Positions 57,727-64,000 of a stretch of DNA of 64,000 bases are shown here, piece after piece (the stretch's first letter is position 1; every line of letters starts with the position of its first letter). The notes below the pieces were generated by a model that had not been told where the DNA came from, made no database searches, and saw only the letters and a list, made by a program, of their open reading frames with translations. The stretch spans positions 10,850,001 through 10,914,000 of the forward strand of contig NZ_CP108070.1 of the NCBI RefSeq assembly GCF_036178845.1, given 5' to 3'. The stretch is from Streptomyces sp. NBC_00271 (GTDB taxonomy: Bacteria; Actinomycetota; Actinomycetes; Streptomycetales; Streptomycetaceae). Position numbers and translations under genes: made by a program.

Positions 57727-60578
57727 CGTGTTTCTCCCTTCGGGAACGTACTACGCCGCCGCAGCACCCATTTCCGTGCCTCCTCGGCGGCCAGCAACAG
57801 CGCTCCGAACGCGGCCAGAACCGCCCAGTCGGCGGCGGCCAGCGGCGCGGTGTTGAAGATCGCCCGGAGCGGCGGTGCGTAGCTGATGGCGGCCATCAGC
57901 CCGATTCCGCAGCAGCCTGCGGCCAGCAGCCAGGGATTGGTGAACAGGCCGGCTCGGAAGACGCTCTGCCGGTCGGTGCGCACCGCGAGCGCGTTGAAGA
58001 ACTGGCTGACGACGATGCCCGCCTGGACCATGGTGATCGCCTCCCGGTAGACGGGATCGCTCTTGGTGAAGTCCGCGTACGGGATGCCAGAGGCGTGGAT
58101 GTGCCAGAAGAACACGGCGCACACGCCGAGGGCCTGGATGCCGCCGAGGAAGAGGATGCGGCCCATGACCGCCGTCGAGAACAGCCGTTCGCGGCGCGGC
58201 CGTGGCGGGCTGTCCATGACGTCGTGCTCCATCGGCTCGGCGCCGAGGGCCAACGCGGGCAGCACGTCCGAGCCGAGGTCGATGGCGAGGATCTGTACGG
58301 CCGTGATCGGAACCAGCGGGAACCCGGCGAAGGTCGCCGCGAGAATCGGCACGAGTTCGGCGATGTTGTGGCTGAAGAGGTAGATCAGGAACTTGCGGAT
58401 GTTCCGGTAGACCGAACGGCCAAGCCCCACCGCCGTGGTGATGGAGGCGAAGGAGTCGTCGAGCAGCACCATCACCGCTGCCTCGCGGGCGACGTCCGTG
58501 CCGGAGGCGCCCATGGCGACACCGATGTCCGCGTGCTTGAGGGCAGGGGCGTCGTTGGCGCCGTCCCCCGTGACGGCGACGACCTCGCCGCGCCGCTGCA
58601 GCGCGGTGACCACCCGCATCTTGTGCTCCGGACTGACCCTGCACAGCAACAGCTCGGCGGAACCCGCCAGCAGCGCATCCAGGGCGCCGTCGTCCAGAGT
58701 GTCCAGCTGCGTGCCCGTCACCACGGACGGGGCCTGTTCCCGCACGATGCCGACGCGGCGGGCGACGGCTTCCGCGGTCAGGGGGTGATCCCCGGTGACC
58801 ATGACGATGCGGATCCCGGCCCGTCGGCAGGCGTCCACAGCGTCCCTCACCTCCGGCCGGGGCGGGTCGTACATCCCGGCCAGCCCCAGGAAGGTCAGCC
58901 CCGACTCGACGTCTCCGAGCGGCGGGTGAGGACCGGCGACCCGCCGCCGGGCGACCGCCAGCACGCGAAGGCCCTGACCGGCCATCCCGTCCGCGGCCGT
59001 GGCGATCTCGGCCCGGTCTCCGTCCGTCAGCGGTTTGCGGCCGCCGTCCCGGTGGACGGCATCACAGCGGGCGAGCAACTCCAGCGGCGCGCCCTTGACG
59101 TATGCCAGGTAGTCGCCGCCGAGGTCGCGGTGCACGGTGCTCATGAGCTTGCGAGTGGAATCGAAGGGATGCTCCGCCACCCGCGGCGTCCGGGCCTCCT
59201 CCGCCGTCGGATCCACGCCGGCCTTCATAGCGACCACCAACAGGGCGCCCTCGGTGGTGTCGCCGAGCACCCGCCACCCGTCCCGCCCGGCCGGGGGCAC
59301 CAGCCGGGCGTTGCTGCACAGGGCCGCCGCCCGCAGCAGCTCCCGTACAGGTGCGGCGTCGGCGACCTCGCCGACGGGCGCGTAACCCACTCCGGTCACG
59401 GCGTGCGGCACACCGTTCGCCCACAGCCGTACGACGGTCATCTCGGCCTGGGTGAGCGTGCCCGTCTTGTCGGTGCACACCACGCTCGTCGAACCGAGCG
59501 CCTCCACCGCGAGCAACTGCTTGACCAGGGCGCGTCGCCGAGCCATGCGGCGGACACCGATCGCGAGGGACACGGACAGCGTGGCCGGCAGCCCCTCCGG
59601 CACCAGGGCGACCATCACCCCGAGCGAGAAGACGAACGTGTCCACGAACGGCTGCCCGCTGGGCACGCGCACCGCGAACAGGAGGGCCCCGGTGGCCAAC
59701 GCGACGCCCGCCACCCGGCGGGCCATGGCCGCGACCTGCCGCTGCAGCGGGGTCTGCTGCCGGGGCGCCGCAGCGGTGAGCCGGAAGATCCGCCCGAACT
59801 CGGTGGCCGTACCGGTGGCGCACACGACGGCCTTGCCCGTGCCCGCGACCACGTCTGTGCCCATGAACACGAAGTTGCGCGCTTCCAGCGGCGGCCCCGC
59901 CGGCACCGGTCCGTCGACGCGTGCGACGGCGTCGCTCTCGCCCGTGAGCGCCGCGTTGTTGACGGCGACCTCGTGCGCCTCGATCAGTCGGCAGTCGGCC
60001 GACACCGCGTCCCCGGCCTCCAGGAGCACGACATCACCGGGAACCAGATCGCGCGCGGGCAGGTCCCGCGGTACACCGTCCCGGAGCACCCGGCAGGTGT
60101 GCGGCACCATCGCCTGCAGGGACTCCGCCGTCCGCTCGGCGGAGTACTCCTGGGCGAAGCCGATGCCGGCGTTCAGCAGCACCACGCCGAGGATGGCCAG
60201 CGCCAGCTGAAGTGTGGCCGCGTCCCGGGGCTGTTCCAGCGCATACGCGAGGAAGGTGATCGCCGAGGAGACGAGCAGCACGAAGGCGAAGAGGTCGGTG
60301 AACTGCGCGATCAGGCGTCGCCATACGTGCCCACGGCTCACGCCGGGAAGCTCGTTGAGGCCGTAGCGGGTCTGTCGCGCGGCGGCCTCGGCCGGAGGGA
60401 GACCATGCGGGGAACTGCTGAGGACGGCGAAGACTTCCCGGACGGGCAGGGAGGCGAGGGACGGAACGGGGGCACCCGGCCGGTCCCGCCGCGGTTCGGT
60501 TGCGGGGAGCGCAGCGTCCGCCGATGGGCCGCCTTCGCGTAGCACGGCCGTGCCCCATCGGGCCGGTTCACGGCTCAT
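57723..60578 (-). CDS. P2-type cation-transporting ATPase (CtpF/Ca2+-ATPase-like)
   Basis: 951 aa; ATG 60578 chosen, overlapping the CBS gene by 11 bp (a GTG at 60587 is possible). Cation-ATPase N domain, actuator NNAALTGESDAVARVD, TM4 motif MVALVPEGLPATLSVSLAIG (the PEGLP of P2 ATPases), catalytic Asp370 in VVCTDKTGTLTQAEM, AYVKGAPLELLARC, MVTGDHPLTAEAVARRVGI, VTGDGANDAPALKHADIGVA and the C-terminal cation ATPase domain. It should export Ca2+ or exchange monovalent cations. M. tuberculosis CtpF (Rv1997) belongs to this family and to the DosR regulon. The operon order is CBS, ATPase, TrkA, TrkA. No palindromic box was found right upstream. Confidence 0.92.
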   Translation of the reverse strand: MSREPARWGTAVLREGGPSADAALPATEPRRDRPGAPVPSLASLPVREVFAVLSSSPHGLPPAEAAARQTRYGLNELPGVSRGHVWRRLIAQFTDLFAFVLLVSSAITFLAYALEQPRDAATLQLALAILGVVLLNAGIGFAQEYSAERTAESLQAMVPHTCRVLRDGVPRDLPARDLVPGDVVLLEAGDAVSADCRLIEAHEVAVNNAALTGESDAVARVDGPVPAGPPLEARNFVFMGTDVVAGTGKAVVCATGTATEFGRIFRLTAAAPRQQTPLQRQVAAMARRVAGVALATGALLFAVRVPSGQPFVDTFVFSLGVMVALVPEGLPATLSVSLAIGVRRMARRRALVKQLLAVEALGSTSVVCTDKTGTLTQAEMTVVRLWANGVPHAVTGVGYAPVGEVADAAPVRELLRAAALCSNARLVPPAGRDGWRVLGDTTEGALLVVAMKAGVDPTAEEARTPRVAEHPFDSTRKLMSTVHRDLGGDYLAYVKGAPLELLARCDAVHRDGGRKPLTDGDRAEIATAADGMAGQGLRVLAVARRRVAGPHPPLGDVESGLTFLGLAGMYDPPRPEVRDAVDACRRAGIRIVMVTGDHPLTAEAVARRVGIVREQAPSVVTGTQLDTLDDGALDALLAGSAELLLCRVSPEHKMRVVTALQRRGEVVAVTGDGANDAPALKHADIGVAMGASGTDVAREAAVMVLLDDSFASITTAVGLGRSVYRNIRKFLIYLFSHNIAELVPILAATFAGFPLVPITAVQILAIDLGSDVLPALALGAEPMEHDVMDSPPRPRRERLFSTAVMGRILFLGGIQALGVCAVFFWHIHASGIPYADFTKSDPVYREAITMVQAGIVVSQFFNALAVRTDRQSVFRAGLFTNPWLLAAGCCGIGLMAAISYAPPLRAIFNTAPLAAADWAVLAAFGALLLAAEEARKWVLRRRSTFPKGETR

Positions 60579-61026
60579 AGGTACCACCGCATGCCGCAGG
60601 CGGCCCGGGCGGCTCCTGCAGCACGCTCCAGGTGACCGGTCCCAGCAGGTCGGCCAGTCGCCGGAAGACGTCCAGGAACAGGTCGTCGACGGTCAGCACT
60701 CCCACCACCCCGCCCTCGTTGAGGACCGGAAGGCGCCGCACCCCGGTGCGGCGGAACGTCCGGTATGCCACCTGAAGGTCGTCGTCGGCGTCGACCGTGA
60801 CGACCTGGGCCGACATCACCGCGTGCACCGGTGTCTCGGAGGCCAGGCCGCCGCCCATGCCGCGTAGGGCGAGGTCGCGGTCGGTGACGATGCCGAGCAG
60901 TGCATCGTCCTCCACGACGAGGACGGAGCCGATGGCGCGCTCGGTCATCCGCCGGGTCACTTCCAGCAGAGAGACATGGGGTGCGACGCACACCGGAGGG
61001 GCAGTCATCACCTCGGAGACCTTCAT
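60568..61026 (-). CDS. CBS-pair protein without BON domain (Hrp1-like)
   Basis: 152 aa, ATG 61026 after GAGGAG. Two CBS domains (about residues 6-60, IGSVLVVEDDALLGIVTDRD, and 72-128, VRRLPVLNEGGVVGVLTVDD) make up almost the whole protein, as in M. tuberculosis Hrp1 (Rv2626c), a DosR-regulon CBS protein. No cysteine-rich site as in Hrp1's zinc site is visible. The 3' end overlaps the P2 ATPase start by 11 bp. It may sense adenine nucleotides for the pump or the TrkA pair (inference). The 5' end lies five bases from the extended reading frame of the upstream nitroreductase-like gene. Confidence 0.9.
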   Translation of the reverse strand: MKVSEVMTAPPVCVAPHVSLLEVTRRMTERAIGSVLVVEDDALLGIVTDRDLALRGMGGGLASETPVHAVMSAQVVTVDADDDLQVAYRTFRRTGVRRLPVLNEGGVVGVLTVDDLFLDVFRRLADLLGPVTWSVLQEPPGPPAACGGTYEP

Positions 61027-61030
61027 GCGA

Positions 61031-62140
61031 CTACTCCTCGCCGTCGGGCCCGGAGCGGAGCGCTTCGTCGGGAAGCGGTTGACGGGATGGTGTCCCACGG
61101 GCGGCTCTCCCCCCCCACGCTCTCCCGATGCAGGGTGCAGACTTCGACACGTCTTGTTTCACGCGACGTCGAGCGCTTCCTCCAACGGCCGACGCGGGCG
61201 GGCGGCCTTCGGGGCCGTAACCGAGCCGGAGCACCATCTGGGCCATCGCCGACAGAGGGTCGCGAGCCGCCCAGCAGAGTCCAGACCATTCCAGTGGCCG
61301 GGAGGTCACCGAGGCGACCAGCCCGTCCGCGGTGGCCCGGAGCCGGACCCGCTCCCGTGCCTGCCCGGCGCGCGGCCAGTCCGCGGACCCGTCACGGGCC
61401 GTGCCGAGCGGGGCGATGTTCGGGTTCTTCTCGAACGAGGCCCAGGCGCGGCCCGGCAACGGGCGTCCGACGGCGAAGTCGCGCACGGGGACGGTGGCGC
61501 CGCGTCGGTCGGGGCCGAACGCCTCGGCGGGGATGCCGTCGGGAGCCCCTCCGGTGCCCGACGATTCTGTATGCGTCCACTGTTCCGTCTCACCGCGCCT
61601 TCCTGCGTCCAGGACCTCCCTGTCCTCGGCGTCCCTCACCCGCTCCAGGCGCGACCGCGCGTGCCGGGCGCCGGGGAACAGAAGCTCCGCACCTTCGGCG
61701 CGGGCCGCGTCGTACAGGCGCTCCTGTACGACGGCGGGGATTCCCTCGTCGTGGAAGGGGTGGCGGCTGGAGTGACGGCGGTGGATCGTCGAGCGCAGCG
61801 GGGCGAGTGCCTTGTCGGCCGACGTGGTGCCGTGGAGATGCGCCTCGGCGAGAAACTCCGCGTCGGCTGGGTCTGGGAGCAGCCGGACTTCGTGCGCTGG
61901 CCCCGCCGCAGCGTCGGCTACGCCCAGGTTGAGCAGTACGGTGCCGCGGTCCGGATGCAGGGCTCGTTTCTCCGAGTCGGTGCGGGGCAGGGTGCGTTCG
62001 AGGTCGGCGTACAGGCGCGGGACGCCTGTGCCGCGAAAGTATCGGAACGTCCATGGCTGTGCGTTGTGCAGCGAGAGCGCCGCCGTGGCGTCCGCCACGA
62101 GGGCCGTGACGGTGTGTTCGTAAAAGGGTTCCGCTGACAC
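61031..62140 (-). CDS. Acg-family nitroreductase-like protein with a 3' frameshift
   Basis: 369 aa as read from GTG 62140 (AAGGGA upstream). ALSLHNAQPWTFRYFRG matches the Acg signature; HRRHSSRHPFHDEG, RAGQARERVRLRATADGLVA and AQMVLRLGYGPEGRPPA are further family motifs. Family members normally end soon after GYGPEGRP. In the alternative frame here the tail reads PLEEALDVA and stops at 61159, whereas the annotated frame runs on for ~60 unrelated residues (SARRRVKQDVSKSAP...) to a TAG at 61031. One extra C in the run near 61200 would explain it: natural frameshift or sequence error. The remaining domain is intact, so the protein could still fold. Function as for the Acg protein at 8914. Confidence 0.82.
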   Translation of the reverse strand: MSAEPFYEHTVTALVADATAALSLHNAQPWTFRYFRGTGVPRLYADLERTLPRTDSEKRALHPDRGTVLLNLGVADAAAGPAHEVRLLPDPADAEFLAEAHLHGTTSADKALAPLRSTIHRRHSSRHPFHDEGIPAVVQERLYDAARAEGAELLFPGARHARSRLERVRDAEDREVLDAGRRGETEQWTHTESSGTGGAPDGIPAEAFGPDRRGATVPVRDFAVGRPLPGRAWASFEKNPNIAPLGTARDGSADWPRAGQARERVRLRATADGLVASVTSRPLEWSGLCWAARDPLSAMAQMVLRLGYGPEGRPPASAVGGSARRRVKQDVSKSAPCIGRAWGGRAARGTPSRQPLPDEALRSGPDGEE

Positions 62141-62325
62141 GGTGACTTCCCTTCGCTGGGGGTCTGCCGGGCTCGGCCGGGAAGACGGCCGCCCGCGCCG
62201 CGGGCGACAGGCCGAGCGCATCTCTCCGAATCCCGTCTCCAGCGTGTGCTCCGCGCGCCGCGCCGGAGCAGGGGCCATCCGGGCCTGGCGCGGGGCCGAG
62301 TGGACTCCCCTGACAGCTGCGTGGC

Positions 62326-63204
62326 TCACGCGGGTGCGGACGGAACGGCGATGACGGGGCAGCGCGCGTGGTGCAGCACGCCCTGGCTGACTGAGCCCAG
62401 CAGCATGCCGGTGAATCCTCCGCGACCCCGGGTGCCCACCACCAGGCCCAGCGCGTGGGCCGAGGCGTCGGTGAGCACCTGGACGGGATGCCCGACGACC
62501 AGTTCGTGGCGCAGGTCCACCTCGGGGTAGCGGGGGCGGCGACCGGCCACGATCTCGGAAAGCAGCCGACGGGACTCCTGCTGTGACTCGTACTCGTCGA
62601 AGATCCTCAGGTGGCCGGGCTCCCAGACGTACAGGGCGCGCAGCTCGGCGCCGCGCAGAGCCGCCTCCTCGAACGCCAGGTCGACCGCGGCGCCGGAGTG
62701 CGCGCTGCCGTCGACCGCGACGACGTAGTACGCGGGTTCCTGGGTGACGTGCTCCGGCTCGGGCACGACCACCACGGGACAATGGGCGTGGGCCATGACA
62801 GGTATGGCGACCGAGGCGGAGCCGAACACCTCCTGGGCCCGGCTCAGGTGCCGCGAGCCCAGCACGACGGCCGTGGCGTCGCGGCTCTGCTCGCGCAGCA
62901 CCCCCACGGGGTCGCCCACCGCGAGCGGCGCGTCCACTTCGAGCTGCGGGTGCTTCGCCATGACGAACTTCACGGCCTCTTCGAGCACCTGCTTGCCGGC
63001 TTGGCGCAGTGCCTCGTTCCACTCCTCCCGGGGCGAGATCTCCCGCTTCCCATAGCCCTTGGTCGGCACGCCCTCGACGTGGACCAGACGCAACGGCAGC
63101 TGACGGCGAGCGGCCTCATCGGCCGCCCAGGCCAGCGCCATCCGGTGGGCGGGATCGGGATCGACGCCCACCACGATCGGCCGACGATCACCGAGCCGGG
63201 ACAT
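62326..63204 (-). CDS. universal stress protein, tandem UspA domains (third lineage)
   Basis: 292 aa, ATG 63204 after GGAGGC. Domain 1 (1-150): PIVVGVDPDPAHRMALAWAA, with HVEGVPTKGYGKREISPREE in the middle and GSRHLSRAQEVFGSASV as a divergent nucleotide loop. Domain 2 (about 158-292): YVVAVDGSAHSGAAVDLAFE to GTRGRGGFTGMLLGS, an intact G-2x-G-9x-GS motif, then QGVLHHARCPVIAVP. Thus, unlike subfamily A, the standard ATP motif is in the second domain. Its start lies inside the end of the DUF1918 gene (17-bp overlap), so the two are coupled. Confidence 0.9.
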   Translation of the reverse strand: MSRLGDRRPIVVGVDPDPAHRMALAWAADEAARRQLPLRLVHVEGVPTKGYGKREISPREEWNEALRQAGKQVLEEAVKFVMAKHPQLEVDAPLAVGDPVGVLREQSRDATAVVLGSRHLSRAQEVFGSASVAIPVMAHAHCPVVVVPEPEHVTQEPAYYVVAVDGSAHSGAAVDLAFEEAALRGAELRALYVWEPGHLRIFDEYESQQESRRLLSEIVAGRRPRYPEVDLRHELVVGHPVQVLTDASAHALGLVVGTRGRGGFTGMLLGSVSQGVLHHARCPVIAVPSAPA

Positions 63205-63538
63205 GACTGCCTCCGGTCAGCAGCTCGTCGGGGGCCGACGAGGCGTCCGCAGACGGGCCTGCGGGATGCGGTGCAGACGTCAGACGCCTGATGTACGCGC
63301 CGGGGCCGGGGAAGTACAGGGTCCTCCGTCCGTTTTCGGCCCATCGCACGTCACGGGGCGGACCGCCGTCCGGATGGTGCAGCCCGACGATTTCGCCGTC
63401 GCGGGCGATGACCCCTGCCGTGGTGCCGCGTACGACGATCTCGTCGCCGACGTGGGCGAGCATCGAGGTACCGGTCGCCCCGGGGCCGGGACTCGGCATG
63501 GCCAGCTCGTTCTTCTTCGGTGGCGCGGGAGCGGACAT
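63188..63538 (-). CDS. DUF1918-domain protein
   Basis: 116 aa, ATG 63538 after AAGGAGG. Residues ~27-85 form the DUF1918 domain, a small SH3-like barrel: MLAHVGDEIVVRGTTAGVIA, DGEIVGLHHPDGGPPRDVRW and RTLYFPGPGAYIRRL. The N-terminal ~25 residues and the C-terminal ~30 (SAPHPAGPSADASSAPDELL) are Pro/Ala-rich and disordered-looking. The domain's role is unknown. The gene is unusually long for the family and overlaps the following USP gene by 17 bp, suggesting joint expression. A decayed relative lies at 41965-42354. Confidence 0.8.
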   Translation of the reverse strand: MSAPAPPKKNELAMPSPGPGATGTSMLAHVGDEIVVRGTTAGVIARDGEIVGLHHPDGGPPRDVRWAENGRRTLYFPGPGAYIRRLTSAPHPAGPSADASSAPDELLTGGSHVPAR

Positions 63539-63663
63539 CGCCCTCGCCTCCTTCCTGCGATGGTGCGGAGCAGTGCCGCCGCCGATTTCGTTCAAGGCCG
63601 CGGCACCGCTGACCTGCCAGAGGCCATTGGTCCCCGGCCCCCCTTCCGCCACACCGGGACTGC

Positions 63664-64000
63664 TCACCGTGTGCGCTTCGAGAGCGCGGGGGTGCGGAAG
63701 GCCGTCGGGTCCGAGGGCATGGCGCGAGGTTCCGGGCGCAGTCGGGCTTCGATGTCGGCGCGCACCCTGGCGGTCAGCTCCTCAAGGGCTCGGGACAGGG
63801 CCGGCGTGACCGGTTCGGGGTCGTAGATCCGCCGGGCCGATGCGGGCAGAGTGGCGAGGTCCGCGCGGAACCGCTCACGGGCGTTCTGCCACCGGTCCGG
63901 CTGCCCCGCTCGCCGACCGCCCCGCATGACGGTGTGCAGCAGCTGCCGTGCGGAGTCCGGCGGGTCCTCTCCGACGAGAGATATGACGTCGGGCCGCCCG
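63664..64000 (-). CDS. pncB: nicotinate phosphoribosyltransferase, C-terminal part (5' end outside window)
   Basis: The frame enters from the right edge as PDVISLVGEDPPDSARQLLH, continues TVMRGGRRAGQPDRWQNARE, ARERFRADLATLPASARRIY, and ends at a TGA at 63664. This matches the C-terminal domain of PncB-type enzymes (the GGRRV..P.L..AR......L..LP...R pattern), which make nicotinate mononucleotide from nicotinate and PRPP in NAD salvage. About 110 residues are visible, so catalytic residues cannot be checked. M. tuberculosis pncB2 (Rv0573c) belongs to the DosR regulon, which fits the content of this window. The 125-bp spacer to the DUF1918 start holds no gene. Confidence 0.75.
   Translation of the reverse strand, partial: GRPDVISLVGEDPPDSARQLLHTVMRGGRRAGQPDRWQNARERFRADLATLPASARRIYDPEPVTPALSRALEELTARVRADIEARLRPEPRAMPSDPTAFRTPALSKRTR

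Noticed and set aside
61081..61102. GGGA...TCCC inverted repeat upstream of the CBS/ATPase operon as a DosR-like site
   Set aside because: The arms are one base too close and the inner bases do not match the 6-2-6 pattern.
1..64000. tRNA, rRNA, intact insertion sequences or phage genes
   Set aside because: None was recognised by eye on either strand; a covariance-model or HMM search was not possible.

Overview
The window looks like high-GC actinomycete DNA, most likely Streptomyces or a close relative. The grounds are very high G+C in third codon positions, GGAGG ribosome sites before ATG/GTG starts, tandem-domain universal stress proteins (USPs), SpoIIE-type PP2C phosphatases with PAS/GAF sensors, and a DevS/DevR-like two-component pair. 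No rRNA, tRNA, CRISPR array, intact transposase or phage gene was seen.

Layout. 1-2903: tail of a LuxR regulator, then small membrane or stress proteins, three of them preceded by a TCACCCG-N3-CGGGTGA palindrome. 2968-7888: two PAS/GAF-PP2C-HATPase proteins. 8087-15637: CBS-BON protein, Acg-like nitroreductase, decayed Hsp20, SulP transporter, a P1B ATPase with hemerythrin tail, a DoxX-like protein. 15807-19476: USP-alcohol dehydrogenase-USP and PPK2. 19561-26136: operon for phosphoketolase, GAPDH, beta-phosphoglucomutase and a GH65 disaccharide phosphorylase. 26152-31027: USP, GNAT/acyl-CoA ligase fusion, CBS-BON, flavodoxin. 31259-33816: convergent histidine kinase and response regulator resembling OsdK/OsdR of S. 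coelicolor and DevS/DevR(DosR) of M. tuberculosis. 33951-43145: CBS-BON proteins, a cyclic-nucleotide-binding protein, four USPs, pyruvate phosphate dikinase and a decayed DUF1918/HTH gene. 43601-49376: acetyl-CoA synthetase, E1alpha, E1beta, E2 and an acyl carrier protein in one operon. 49896-54647: group 3b-like [NiFe] hydrogenase operon with its protease. 54841-64000: USPs, a USP pseudogene, a CBS / P2 ATPase / TrkA / TrkA operon, a second Acg-like protein, DUF1918 and a partial nicotinate phosphoribosyltransferase.

The unifying observation is a 14-bp palindrome, GGGCCG-NN-CGGCCC. It occurs perfectly at eight intergenic places and in weaker form at others, often as tandem pairs 19-21 bp apart, about 40-120 bp before start codons. 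It has the same 6-2-6 architecture as the DosR box (GGGACT-WW-AGTCCC), and one copy precedes the response regulator gene. Many genes carrying it match families of the mycobacterial dormancy regulon (USPs, Acg, Hsp20, CBS proteins, group 3b hydrogenase). I infer that most of the window is one hypoxia/redox-type dormancy regulon. Its products would supply ATP and acetyl units by substrate-level routes (phosphoketolase, phosphorylase, PPDK, PPK2, Acs), dispose of reductant (hydrogenase, ADH, nitroreductases), move ions and sense adenylates (USP, CBS). This regulon assignment is inference; the sites and the gene families are seen directly.
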